From Isohypsibius dastychi (lineage: Eukaryota > Tardigrada > Eutardigrada > Parachela > Isohypsibiidae), in NCBI GenBank assembly GCA_034696485.1, contig JAQIWT010000037.1:1-49687 (forward strand): a stretch of DNA of 49,687 nt, given 5' to 3'. Each line of letters starts with the position of its first letter. Position 1 is the first letter of the stretch. This document shows positions 30,541-40,992 of the stretch, piece by piece. Below the pieces are notes generated by a model that was not told the origin of the DNA, did not search any database, and saw only the letters and a list, made by a program, of their open reading frames with translations. The translations under genes and the position numbers were made by a program.

Positions 30541-30977
30541 TGACACGATTTTCGGAGATGGAACCTTGAGAGGCATCGTAAGTGCTGCTGACAAACCGCG
30601 GTATCACAAGAGTATCACCTACACGGCTGAGTGCGAGGGGCGATCACTTGCCATCGATGGGCTCACCAACACGACGCTGTACTCGGGTACAATCAAGCCC
30701 TCGACGCAGTTTTTGGAGAGGGAACCGTGAGAAGCATCGCAAGTGCTGCTGACAAGCTGCGGTATCACAAGAGGATCAACTTCACGGCCGAGTGCGAGGA
30801 GCAATCACTCGCCTTCGATGGGGGTGACCAGGACGACGTTGTTCTCGAGTACAACAACGCTTTTGACGCGAGTTCTGGAGATGGAACCGTGAAATGCATC
30901 GTAAGTGTCGCTGACAAGCCGCAGTATCACAAGAGGATCAACTTCACGGCCAAGTGCGAGGAGCAATCACTCGCCTG
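30541..30977 (+). repeat. 162-base coding tandem repeat, about 2.7 units
   Basis: Units start near 30543, 30703 and 30865. The last two are 162 bases apart and in frame for 54 residues; the first is 160, a two-base loss that changes the frame. The unit translates to FDA.FGDGTVRSI.SAADK, then RYHKRINFTAECEEQSLA, then a DGGDQDDVVLEYN linker. The plus frame ends at TGA (30978). Looser relatives occur at 29195-29330 and 30386-30450. The protein family is not recognised; identical periodic Lys-His and Cys-Glu-Glu positions suggest a repeated fold unit rather than simple-sequence slippage. Confidence 0.65.
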
Positions 30978-31008
30978 AATAGAAACCTACTTTTGGCACC
31001 CGGGTGAA

Positions 31009-31200
31009 ATGTTTGAGAGATACGACGCAGCACTTTTGACGAAAACGCGAAACAAGAGAAGTCGGAAAATTAAAGTTCGAAACAGCTCATTTGTGGAAAT
31101 GAGAGAATTCGTAACTAGACCACGCCGATACGGAAATTCAAGAAAAGGAAAGCAAAGAATCGAGAAAATGAAACAGTTTCTCACCGTATCGAGAGAATGA
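31009..31200 (+). CDS. 63-residue basic ORF, unknown
   Basis: True ATG at 31009 and TGA at 31198-31200, 30 bases beyond the stop of the repeat protein frame. Very basic (TKTRNKRSRKIKVRNSS, RPRRYGNSRKGKQR), which would suit a nucleic-acid-binding or nucleolar protein. No splice sites are needed. No family is recognised. Confidence 0.33.
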   Translation: MFERYDAALLTKTRNKRSRKIKVRNSSFVEMREFVTRPRRYGNSRKGKQRIEKMKQFLTVSRE

Positions 31201-31603
31201 TCTGACCTTCCTCGACTCACAGGTGTCAAGAAATGAGAAGACTCGCACTTCACAAAATGAAGATAGCCATCAGAAGGGAAGACAGTTTTGTAACATTGCC
31301 TTGCACGGACACGATCATATTGGAGACATGAACATTTTCAGGCATCTGGTGAACAAGCCAGTCGGTAATCAAAGGAATTCGGGTTGGCGGCGGCAACATA
31401 TTTCCAAGTTGCGAAGGTATCGGACGCATTCTCAAAATTCCCAGGGAGGTGAAACAAAATTTCGAAATTTCATTGATTATCGGAATTCGAGCGCCGCTTC
31501 ATAGATAAGACAAATGATCTTGTTCCAAGAATTTGATGGACATAAGAGGTCATGTATCCGCACGAGGCTAGAAAAAGTTCATCTCGACGTCGCCGCTGTA
31601 TGA

Positions 31604-31885
31604 CTGTTAAACGTCCCCAACACAGCTGATATCATCCAACATCACAAACATCAAAAAGGAATTCCAATTGGCCTGACTGATGACCAATTATTTCGCTATC
31701 CTCTGACTGGATTTCACGGCAAGTCAGCTTATCACTATTGGGAAGAATTTATCTGCAAAAAGAGTTTGAAATACGCGGTTTTCTTACCACAGTCGATTTC
31801 CCGAGATAATGATTCTCAGAAGAGACGTCCAACTCCAAACGAGCCTGATTACCCTATTGGGTTCTCAGTCGTCGGACCATGTTGA
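31604..31885 (+). CDS. 93-codon exon-like frame, unknown
   Basis: Open from TGA to TGA without ATG. The composition is good (IPIGLTDDQLFRYPLTGFHG, YHYWEEFICKKSLKYAVFL, EPDYPIGFSVVGPC). It is probably one exon of a spliced gene; flanking splice sites were not fixed. No domain is recognised. Confidence 0.33.
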   Translation: MLNVPNTADIIQHHKHQKGIPIGLTDDQLFRYPLTGFHGKSAYHYWEEFICKKSLKYAVFLPQSISRDNDSQKRRPTPNEPDYPIGFSVVGPC

Positions 31886-32401
31886 GTTGGGCGTAAATCA
31901 ACTTGACGGATAATTTCAAGGGATTTTGTAAATATGATCGACTTGATTGGAAATGAACGTCCATGAGCAAAGCGGAGAGAAAACCAGGTTTAACAGCCGT
32001 GCCTTCATTCCTAGCTTGGCTGAAAGTGAAGTGCGTTGCTAATCAATTCGCAGCTTCGATGCAAGCTCGAGAAGTAAGATGTAAAAGATTATAATGAAAC
32101 AAGTCAGCATTAAACACTTGCTCAAGTTCGGCTTGACGACAAAGCCCAGAAAAGAGGAGAACCACAGCACGTGAGTCCAAAGTCGAATGGCCAGAGAATA
32201 AACTGATGCATGAAGTAGGTAGTATCAGCTCTGAAAAAGTGTAGGTACCATCAGCTCTGAATGGTGTGAGTGAAGCACGAAAAGAGGGTCGAGTTAGATT
32301 CAACCCTTTTTGAAAATACACTTGAAAACACCTAACTTGACAGGAAGCCGAAGATCACTTTATCCCAAGAGAGAATCTAAGTTTCCGCAGTTGACCATCA
32401 T

Positions 32402-32967
32402 TGGAGCTCACTCTCCCTAATAGCCTGCTTCAGATTTCGTAGTTCTAGACGCGACGCTTTTGAATTCTTAGCCGGCGCTGACATTTTTGGAATGCAGAAA
32501 GATAAACAAGGGTGTCCTGTGGATTCACACCGAAAATGCAGGTTCTGCATGCAGCGAATCTTTCTCAATCAACTAGACTCAACTGTTGTCATGATCGTGG
32601 TGATAGTTTTGATAAGTGGTTTCGAGTACAGCGGCAGTGTAAGTATTTTGTTTTAGGCTTACTTCGCAAGGCGGCCACTGATTTTGTTTTGACAAATCGT
32701 ATTTTTGAGATCATGTTACTACGAAAGAAAGATGGCGGTCAACGAATGCTCGAAAATCAAAACAGCCTACAAATCGATGAGCTTCAGAGATCAACTGACC
32801 CGGATAGCTATTTTTTGACCACCGGCATACCGATCATGATTCAATTTTGGAGTAGGTCATTCTTCCGCATAGTGAATGTTGTCCGAGACTTACCATTGTT
32901 AAAATGTTATCCATTTAATCTCCAAAAACATGAAACACCATTCAGATGGGAAAGTAGCAGCGTGTGA
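32402..32967 (+). CDS. Two-frame coding segment, faint nuclear-receptor-like finger
   Basis: In one frame 32402-32640 reads through FGMQKDKQGCPVDSHRKC and RFCMQRIF, then a hydrophobic stretch. C.VD.HR.CR.C resembles the second zinc finger of nematode nuclear receptors, but spacing is two residues short and other cysteines are missing. In a second frame 32512-32967 is open for 151 codons, with good composition in its last 100 (MLLRKKDGGQRMLENQNSLQ, SYFLTTGIPIMIQFWSRSF). A frameshift or short intron near 32640 (GT|GTAAGT is present) may connect them. The family assignment is tentative. Confidence 0.33.
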
Positions 32968-33208
32968 TCTAACCATTAGCACTTCTTTGCGGAAATCGAT
33001 TTTGCAGGGAAAACTGGATTAACCGGTTGGAGCTCACAAGCAGTCTCAACGGTATCACCTGGAAGCGCTGATTGATCACTGATTTGTCTTGCACGCAATA
33101 CCGAGAGTGTGCCTCCTTCTATACAGACGATATCTGACGGGATTCTGAATCACATTATAATCGTCTTATTCACTTTTACCCAACAATACTCAACTTCATT
33201 CTCTACAG

Positions 33209-33438
33209 TTTGTTCGGAAATGGTGCCCGAATTTCATCGACTGACTTTTGTGTTGGGCGTATTTAGCTCGGGTCATGGTCAAAAGGTCGTGAAGAAACGT
33301 GTGGCAATCACGGACTTGTCTTCATCTTCTTCAACGCCAAAGCCGTTATTATATGGGCCGATTTTCTTTTGCGCCAATTTAACCAAGCGAGACGTGGACG
33401 ATAGCCCTGAAGTTCTGAGGCCGAGTGTAGAATTATGA
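33209..33438 (+). CDS. C-terminal exon, 76 codons, unknown
   Basis: A good acceptor (TTCTCTACAG) at 33208 opens a frame that ends at TGA 33436-33438. The product has CSEMVPEFHRLTFVLGVF, a Ser-rich loop and FFCANLTKRDVDDSPEV. Its stop overlaps the ATG of the next exon. No family is recognised. Confidence 0.38.
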
Positions 33439-33518
33439 GAGCGATCAGTGTATTTATTAGTATATTATATGGCACTACGCTGATTGCACAATGCACACGC
33501 TGTCCGGATGATCCTGAG
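33435..33518 (+). CDS. Signal-peptide first exon, secreted protein
   Basis: ATG at 33435 opens MRAISVFISILYGTTLIAQC, a textbook signal peptide, followed by CTRCPDDPE and a donor CCTGAG|GTACAT. Reading on without splicing gives 60 residues to TGA. Only the first exon is clear; the next was not found. The mature start with two cysteines suggests a small extracellular protein. Confidence 0.4.
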
Positions 33519-33634
33519 GTACATTTGTCACGAGAAAAAGTGAAATTTTTTTTGGGAATGTGCACTGATGAGATTTCAATGTTATTTGTTCGTGGAATGC
33601 GACTGAATCAGTTCTGAAGGCTTGACCGCGAAAA

Positions 33635-33946
33635 CTATTGTAGCACAATGGTGAGTTCACGGCCTTTTGGCATTTCTAGCTGAACACCGCTTACTGAACA
33701 CTTCTTACTAGCTGAATCCCTCTTACAAACAGTCTCCACCGAAAACCCGGATTTAAGAGAAACTTCAAAATTTAAACTTACAGTGCGAACTGTGAGTTTT
33801 TTTGCACTGAATTCCACCTGACCAGTGGCTCGGTTCGATAGCGAATAGGGGCTCATCGCTGAGCAGAAAGGGAAACGAGAAGAAAACGTTCTTTTTACCA
33901 TAGAAGGGTGGTCATACCTTGGTTGGCAGGGCTCACATCGGCACAT
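33635..33946 (-). CDS. 103-codon minus-strand frame, unknown
   Basis: The C-terminal two thirds look like a beta-rich protein (QVEFSAKKLTVRTVSLNFEV, GFSVETVCKRDSASKKCSVS) and end at TAG. The start is TTG-like and the first third is Ser/Pro-rich. Strong donor-like GTAAGT inside leaves the exon limits open. The plus strand at 33919-34143 is also open and cannot be excluded. Confidence 0.28.
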   Translation of the reverse strand: MCRCEPCQPRYDHPSMVKRTFSSRFPFCSAMSPYSLSNRATGQVEFSAKKLTVRTVSLNFEVSLKSGFSVETVCKRDSASKKCSVSGVQLEMPKGRELTIVLQ

Positions 33947-34632
33947 GGGAAGGGCTCACGGTATGGGGACAACTCGATCGAAAAACGGAGCAACAACGTA
34001 GCTTTGTGGCTCGACCGTCTTGGTACATTATTCACGGCGAAGTTCTGACGTTCGGCGAAGACATTACCGAAAGACAAAGACATCAAACAGGATATTGTTT
34101 TCCAAATATGCGTGTCAAACACCCAAAAAAAACAATTTTATAAGCCACTTGGAACTTAAATCAAGGGATCAAATGAACAAGAATAGTTAAACGAAAAAAC
34201 AACGATGTGATCAATCCAGTTACTCTAGATGGCGACCCATGTATTAAAACCAAGAGCCTTCTGCTTTAGGAAACTGTTAGACGGAAACCAACAGAATGCA
34301 TGGTTATAATGAAATGAACTGATTGGTGGCAGCTTGGAATCACTTGTAAGAGGTGGGAGGACATCTTCGATGGCGAAGGACTGTGAGCATGATCGGTAGA
34401 GAATTCGAAGAATGAATCCAACGCCAACGCCAGCAAGGATGAATTTGATTTAACCTTGTTAAACGTAGAGTCAATGACAAAATCCTTCATTTCCGTGACG
34501 TTCTGGAATACGATTCAGGCTTGAGAATAAGTCGTGTTCAACCTTGTCCGGAAATCATCTCGACTGACGCAGATAATTTGATGGTTGATTGCAGTAACCT
34601 TAAAGTTGCTTGAGTAATCCGTCTTTGTAACA

Positions 34633-35583
34633 CTAAGTAACAACATCCCCAATTGTAAAGAGTGGTGCCTCGGTTGAGAAATTTCTTCGAATAGCCTTCT
34701 GAATATTTCGTGTCAATAAGAATTCCAACGGAATGTCCAAACTGGCGAAAACTTGGCGGATATGATCGGCTGTTCCCATCTGTCTCAGCACAGCTGTGTA
34801 TAGGCCGAGTTGAGCCGAGAACATGGGCTCCTTTCCAGAATCATCAGGTGCGGTAGTGTCTCGAAGTCTTTTTTCCATCCACGACTTTGACTTTGTTTTG
34901 TAATCAATGACATCGATTCCATTCAGGTCACTATTAGGTTTCACATGGATTTCATCTGTTTTCCCACGAAAACGATGTTCTCGGTTGTTCCCGCGGGCAG
35001 TACAGCTGGATTGAGGAGGGAGCCAGACACCAGCATTCCACGTTCGCGAGCTCTTGAATTGAAAGAAGTTGCTGTGATCATTCGGTGTGCTGAACCGCAA
35101 AATTTTGAAAAATCAATGACAATTTCGGACCGGGCATACCTTTTGGCCATGCATACCTATGTACATGTTTTCCCGATGTACAGAGGTATGCATCTTGGAC
35201 TGAAAATGCCATCGGCACATCGAAAACAGGTTTTTAATTTCTGCCACTTCATCGGCTTTCTTGGCCGAATTCGTAAAATATTCTTTAAGCAGTTTCCGAC
35301 ACGTCTTGCAATAACATAGAAGCATATTCTTGAAAATGAATAAAATTTGAACTCACTCTTGTCGATAACCTCGTTCTCTGTAGAAGATCACGGTCATAAG
35401 GTTTTCCGTAAATTCCGATACTCTCGCGTATGGATTATTCGCGTATGGATTATTCGCAAACATAGTCAGTGCATCTGGAGTACATAACGACATCAGGAGA
35501 AAGACGAATTTCACAAAATGAAGTTTGCAAGCATATGAACAATAAGTCCATAATACAGAATTCATCGTCCATAACATGCGCAT
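34633..35583 (-). pseudogene. EXO5-like PD-(D/E)XK nuclease, copy 2, broken
   Basis: Paralogue of the region at 7.1-9.0 kb. It keeps CGA where copy 1 has TGA (35362-35364) and keeps the motif-III lysine: TDEIHVKPNSDLNG, VIDYKTKSKSW and AQLGLYTAVL, in a frame open from 35100 to 34633. A single-base loss just before the core (after FVGK, near 34955) breaks the frame that supplies the N-terminal part (AHRMITATSFNSRARE). The exon encoding the rest of the helical domain and the following intron are deleted (about 0.8 kb relative to copy 1). A local duplication ANNPYANNPY is present near 35440. Not functional as it stands. Confidence 0.55.
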
Positions 35584-36106
35584 GTGTTTGAGAGAAAATC
35601 CTGGTAATTGAGGGACAAGAAATTGTGGAACTTCCTTGAATTCAATCAGCTACACAAGAAGGCAGCACTATGCCGGTCGAAGCTTCATCTGCAAGGATAC
35701 TTAGCGTCATTGCTGGAGATAAAACATATCGGGAAGCAGAAACTAATATTTCATTTCCCGACACTCTAAGAACAATCGTCATGAAATTGCACCAATCTTC
35801 CACAACTTGGTAGAAAAGCGCAGTCTCACTTATCTTCTAATGTCGCACCGCACAAAGGTCTCATGCGAGTCAATGACGCAAAACAAGTGGTGATCATAAT
35901 GTCATTGCTGAGGTTCCACCCACAAGTAAGTTCGGTAGTTCATGGGCTCAGTCATGTCCACGAACGGGAACCTAAGCCATGTTTTGATGATTGCCGAGAT
36001 CAGAAAGGCTATGTGTATCACTTGAATAACCTTGTAGCAGTTATGCTACTGCGTAAGTGACATGCCCAAAATATGGTGAGCAATGAGGCATTTTGGAGTT
36101 TTTTCA

Positions 36107-36427
36107 CTAGTCCATCACAAATGTTTTGAATGAAAAACCTGCCCCGTGTTCTGCTCTTTCGAGAAAATGCAGGCAACATATCTCACGGTCCAACTCCTGT
36201 GCCAAGAACCTTTCAAGAGCAGTTGCCACAAAGACAATCGAGGTGACTCGGTCACTCAAGATGCAAGACTGGTTGAATTCGATTTCAATGGATGGTAGCA
36301 ATGACCTGTGCCAATACGTGTTCTGCGGATTCATGTGATAAAATCTCAATTTGCATTCGGCCACAACAATGTCCATGTAAAAGCTGGTCGAATTCGTCTG
36401 TAAGTTTGATCTGGTAATAATATACAT
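36107..36427 (-). CDS. 106-residue ORF, unknown
   Basis: ATG at 36425-36427, TAG at 36107, no break. Good composition with an alternating hydrophobic pattern (SFYMDIVVAECKLRFYHM, IEIEFNQSCILSDRVTSIVF) and several cysteines near the end (REICCLHFLERAEH). It may be an exon. It is divergent from the plus-strand gene 340 bases away. No family is recognised. Confidence 0.38.
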   Translation of the reverse strand: MYIITRSNLQTNSTSFYMDIVVAECKLRFYHMNPQNTYWHRSLLPSIEIEFNQSCILSDRVTSIVFVATALERFLAQELDREICCLHFLERAEHGAGFSFKTFVMD

Positions 36428-36765
36428 AGGTCGAAAGCTCAATCAATTAAACAACGATGACCATCACCATTTCAGGGGTGTCCTTCCATGAATTCATCTT
36501 CATTCTGAAGAATCTGCCATCGGTACTGGCGCAAAATGTCTTCTATGGTGTTTAGACGTTTTGAGAGCGTCCACGCTGAACTGATCTCGCTTGCACCAGA
36601 AAGTATATTTCCTCGAAGTTCTAGAGATTGTGGTACTTGAAAGCTACTTGACTGCGGTCCAAGTTTTCAAACATCAAACATCATGTGTTTCAGGCATCAT
36701 TTGAAGTTCTTCATAATTCGTTTGATTGATTTTGAATCTCTGCCCACTGAAGACTTTTGGATACT

Positions 36766-37158
36766 ATGAACCAATCCCGTAAACCCAGTGAAATTGTATC
36801 TCCACGAAGTGATAAACTGACACGAACTCTATATGAATCGGCGCAGGACCCTGGCGTTTTGTGTCTCTGGGTCCACCTGTACACAAATGACAATATCTTT
36901 CCACCACCTTCAAGCCTCGAACCAGATATCTTGCGTCCTGAAATTGCAAGGTACATCAATTCCAACGCAACTGAAATCACCGCCCGAAGCTTCACTGATC
37001 GAACATCCATTCCACTAGATCATAAACGGATTGGAGCTCCTGTGAGAAAAACAGACATGCCCCCTGTCATTGTGCCATATGCCCGAAGCGCCTCAATAAT
37101 TCCAGCTCTTGCAAAATATTTTGGAATGAAAACGATTGTTATTCGTTTGTTGAAATAA
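36766..37158 (+). CDS. 130-residue ORF, unknown
   Basis: True ATG and TAA with no break, among the better single-exon candidates of the window. Codon use is nematode-like (CCA, GAA, ATC). The protein has a charged start, a Pro-rich middle (NIFPPPSSLEPDILRPEI), N-glycosylation-type NAT, and a basic hydrophobic end (SASIIPALAKYFGMKTIVIR). No signal peptide or domain is recognised. It may be the last exon of a longer gene. Confidence 0.45.
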   Translation: MNQSRKPSEIVSPRSDKLTRTLYESAQDPGVLCLWVHLYTNDNIFPPPSSLEPDILRPEIARYINSNATEITARSFTDRTSIPLDHKRIGAPVRKTDMPPVIVPYARSASIIPALAKYFGMKTIVIRLLK

Positions 37159-37175
37159 TTTTGACCGAGTGAGAA

Positions 37176-37227
37176 CTTCGGGTGACCTTCCGTAGTAATG
37201 AGGTTTCATAATCAGTAGGATCTTTTT
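37176..37227. repeat. Short interspersed repeat, copy 1
   Basis: About 52 bases built on GGTGACCTTCCGTAGT followed by a GTTTCATAATCAGT-type block. A second copy is at 39257-39308. Confidence 0.6.
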
Positions 37228-37923
37228 CAATTCAACAATCCTTGCGGTTGAGCAAGACAGCACGCGAGCGAAAACGAACAGCATCCGTTAACGGATGAAT
37301 TCATACGTTCGACTGGGTAACACGAAACGAATGAATATTCTGACTTCAATGCTACATGACTGTAGATACGTATTCTAGCACTCGAACAAGACTAAGAACG
37401 TATGAGTTTGGCAACACAGGTTTTATTTGCCGGTACCATTCACACCAATTGTTACGTAAACACTCGCTCGTGGGACACCTGTTGTTTCCTTACAAGAATT
37501 GCACAATGGATTTCTGGAAAGATGAATTAAAAATTTGAACAAACAGGTATAAGCGTCTGAACGAACGTGCGATCAATGAATCGATAACTGAACGTTCAAA
37601 ACTCATTCGTCTGTGGCAAGTATACCTATTACATAGCCTTGGCCTCCAACGCGACCAACTGCTGTTGTTGGTAGCAGTGAATACGCTCCTAAAATTTCCT
37701 GAATCACACATCTATAATAGCGGAAAAGTCTGGCTGATATATTACTCTTCAGGATGAGCATATTCTAATCTAATTGTTTTACGTCTATTATGCAGCTGGC
37801 GTTTTTTGATTTCTTAGGTGCAACAAGTATTACACTGTATTTGATGCACGGGAAAAGGCAACAAATGGTGCTCAAAGTTATTAGAAGGAACTTCAGAAGG
37901 CTTTCAACAATCAGATAATCAAC

Positions 37924-38244
37924 ATGACTATAGAGCTCGAAGAGTTTCGCATTTACTATCGCAAGCAAAGAGGATTTACTCATCGTTTCATATATTATCG
38001 AATTTTACGTTGTGTTTTTCATTGCACAGACCGCTTCCGTTGCTCTGGGCCTAGATCAGACAAGATTAACATTCTTCCGGCCATCCTCAAAACGGCAATG
38101 GTTGAAAGAGGAATGACAGACATTTACATGTGGTCGAAAAAAAACAATGTCAATAATTTGCAATCTACAAACACGGTTGAGAAAAAGTTGACTCTTGGCT
38201 TAATGACTGCTATAAACAGCCATGTTGATCAACAGTTCCGATAA
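37924..38244 (+). CDS. 106-residue ORF, unknown
   Basis: ATG at 37924 and TAA at 38242-38244. An optional 48-base in-frame intron (ATC|GTTTCA to TTGCACAG) may be spliced out. The second half looks coding (KINILPAILKTAMVERGMTD, TVEKKLTLGLMTAINSHVD). No family is recognised. Confidence 0.38.
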   Translation: MTIELEEFRIYYRKQRGFTHRFIYYRILRCVFHCTDRFRCSGPRSDKINILPAILKTAMVERGMTDIYMWSKKNNVNNLQSTNTVEKKLTLGLMTAINSHVDQQFR

Positions 38245-38436
38245 GAAAATTTCTGTTATGAGATTGTGCAGTCAAAACTTGAAAAACTTGAATTTTCTGA
38301 TTGCAGGTTGGAATGTTATGGTTGGTCTGAATAGTAATAAATGATTACCGCCTTTGGAATTTGGTGAAGACAGACGATCTTCGTTGTGAGATTCTTGTTG
38401 TGGCGGCACCGGTACAGCTATGCTGGAAAGTCAGAA

Positions 38437-38791
38437 TCAAAGTCCATATTTTCCGCGGGTATTTTGATTCCTTTTGAGATCCTTGTCATCTAGAACTTCA
38501 TCATCAATTCCGAAAAATCGGTTCAGTAAGATTCGAAGTAATTTTTGGAGACGTAAAACTGCCGGTGAAGTTGGTGAAGCCGGTAGAGTCAGCAATGTCG
38601 GTAAAGCATATAATGCTGTTGTAAAGTCATTCTTTCGTGATTCTGGATGTTTTATTGTTGTATCATGGATAACTTCCACTCCAGCTTTGCCACAAAGTCA
38701 TCTTCGTCCAGACAGTATGTTGAAAAACGCAGTAAAACTGAACATTCTCGAGAAATTATTTATTCGTTATCGTTTCTCCTACTTCGCGTGA
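38437..38791. CDS. Open on both strands, unresolved
   Basis: Plus 38474-38791 (AGEVGEAGRVSNVGKAYNAV) and minus 38437-38679 (ALYALPTLLTLPASPTSPAV) overlap and both look partly real. The GGTGAAGTTGGTGAAGCCGG stretch is mildly repetitive, which helps keep both open. Confidence 0.25.
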
Positions 38792-39256
38792 CTTACGAGT
38801 CTACAGACTGCAGAAAAAATTTTGAGTAACGCAAAAGAATATTCTCAGCTCACAATTTCTGAAGATGAAAAGCTTCAAAAACTGAGAGTAAGGTTTTGAA
38901 TAGTAACGTTTTAAAAATGAATCACAGTAGCTGAGTTTGAAACGGGTACTATTTTTAAGACAAATAGAAAAAAATACTTCTCTGATGTCTCTCGTACAAC
39001 TAGAGCCGATGAATTCGTCGCTTGAGATGATTTCGAAATTTTTGGGTCTGGCAGCAATTCTCGATTTTGTTCAATTGAGGTTTCGAAAATTTCAGGTGCA
39101 CCAGCATCGAACTTCTCAGTTTTTGTAAATAACAATTCGACCTACAAACATTGTAGTTGATCGTAGAAAGTGAGTCTTCATTACTTCTCATTTTTTCTGT
39201 GATCAGCCAAACATAAACAACAATGTCTTCGTGAAATAATTTAGACTAAGTGATAT

Positions 39257-39308
39257 CTTCAGGTGACCTTCCGTAGTGACGGGTTTCATTATCAGTGGGG
39301 TTTTCTTA
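39257..39308. repeat. Short interspersed repeat, copy 2
   Basis: Matches 37176-37227 in the same orientation at roughly four bases in five. It lies between genes. Confidence 0.6.
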
Positions 39309-39647
39309 TCAAGTTGCACATGTACTGTGGCGGAACGTAGCTGGAATTGAACTTCAGGAAATTTAACCGGTTTCATGACAAAAGCGGTGATCTGGATGTC
39401 GAGGTTTATGTTAAGAGTTATGCAAAGAGAACTGTATCAATAGGCTACCAGAACTGAGGTATAAAGTAATATCGAATTTTTCCCTTACTGGCCTGGACGT
39501 GTGAGTTCCCGTGGAATCGGATGACTTCCGCAGTTGCTCGCTTGAAAATACTCTATTTTTCATTCAGTTTTCGGCACTCATCTTCCATCAGCCAACTTAC
39601 ATAACCTTCCAACTAACATGTCATAAATCTTTGATTGAGTATTTCAG

Positions 39648-39872
39648 TTGAGCTCGCAGCTCGAAATACTGCTGACAAACAACAGCGACCTCATATCCAA
39701 AACGATTTCTGCTCACATAACACACAAGAACAGACCGAATAAGCACCATTCCTTACAGTTGAACGGTTACAAAAACTATTTGGAAACAGTGGAACCGAAA
39801 GAGCTGCCATTCTTCCTCATTTCTTACCCCGTTTGCGTTGGGTTGGTTATGATTCTGTGTGCTTCAGTGTGA
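39648..39872 (+). CDS. C-terminal exon with membrane helix
   Basis: The frame begins exactly at a TATTTCAG acceptor (39640-39647) and ends in TGA after 74 residues. A polar part (SQLEILLTNNSDLISKTISA) is followed by one hydrophobic segment close to the end (FFLISYPVCVGLVMILCASV), so a tail-anchored or last-helix arrangement is likely. No family is recognised. Confidence 0.42.
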   Translation: MSSQLEILLTNNSDLISKTISAHITHKNRPNKHHSLQLNGYKNYLETVEPKELPFFLISYPVCVGLVMILCASV

Positions 39873-40017
39873 CTGAAAAAGTTCTTGATTTAATGATCAC
39901 CGTTTGTTGCTCTTTTCCCCGGTTAAATAATCTATTGCATCTGCCAGAATCTGATCAATTCACATTGCGAGGTCGGTTCGTCCTTTCATGTTCTTAATAC
40001 GCACTCACTTATTTCAG

Positions 40018-40302
40018 CCCAATGAACGGTTTTCTATTGGGAGGCGATTATTGATGAACTTCAAAAAAATGGAAAAAAGGTTTCATGTTACCGGATTTCA
40101 AAAACGGAACTGGTTTGAGCACATTGAATTGCATATTTGGATAGCAGATCTGACAATCAAAGATAATTTAGGTCGTGTCCGATCACAAAAACGTCGGTCG
40201 CCGGCAATAATTGGGTCTTCCCATGTTGAAAAGTTAACGTCTCGCAATGATTCTGCATCCAAAGGCAGTGGTGATCATCAGATTTTGCGCGCTTACTTGT
40301 AA
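40018..40302 (+). CDS. 94-residue last exon, unknown
   Basis: Opens at a TATTTCAG acceptor and runs to TAA at 40300-40302. Basic, helical (RFSIGRRLLMNFKKMEKRFH, WFEHIELHIWIADLTIKDN), with a Ser/Lys-rich end. It may be an alternative or following exon of the gene whose membrane exon lies 145 bases upstream. No domain is recognised. Confidence 0.4.
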   Translation, partial: PNERFSIGRRLLMNFKKMEKRFHVTGFQKRNWFEHIELHIWIADLTIKDNLGRVRSQKRRSPAIIGSSHVEKLTSRNDSASKGSGDHQILRAYL

Positions 40303-40992
40303 TTCTCAGTTGGACTGTGCTTGGACCTGGGAAAATGAAATCCTGCTGAATGAAATCTGACAAATTCTCAAAAGGCTTGATTACTCTCCAAGTTAATACA
40401 TAACAATTATATGACAAATTTGAATAAATACTGGTAGAACATATAATGAAGACTCTGGACCGAAACGATTCCACTACCTTCTCTGATTTTAATTCCAATG
40501 AATTTTGCGTCAACAATCGCGTACAGTTTTGATTCGCACTAGTCAAAAACAGGATCTAAATGCTGAAATGTTTTTCGAAGCCGGTGCCATGGTGTTGCAG
40601 AGTAATGAAGCTCTGCAGCAGCCTGTTACCATAACAACTCATCGGTGGGACAACGGGAGAGCCTGCTGAGATGATTTGTTGATACACTGTTATAGATACT
40701 GCCAGCAATTACTCATCGGGAGAAAGACAATAGGCCAGTGGACATTATTCATCACTCTGATGAATCATAGTGAAACCTAATGAAAGTTGGCCGCACAGAG
40801 CAAGGAATGAGTGGTAGGGCCATCGGGCCAAGCTCCCATCTTTTCAAATCCAAGCGGAGATTAAGGACACCCCCGTGTGATGAATTGTTCAGTCTAGCAC
40901 AGCCAGACCACTCGCGTGCCAGCCTCACTAGGCGGCCAACAAGTAGTTCCGAGAGCAAATCCCCAAATTCAGCAATAAGAGTGTTAGAGGTA

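Noticed and set aside
33919-34143. Transthyretin-like secreted protein
   Set aside because: VWGQL looked like the start of that family, but the following conserved positions and cysteines do not follow.
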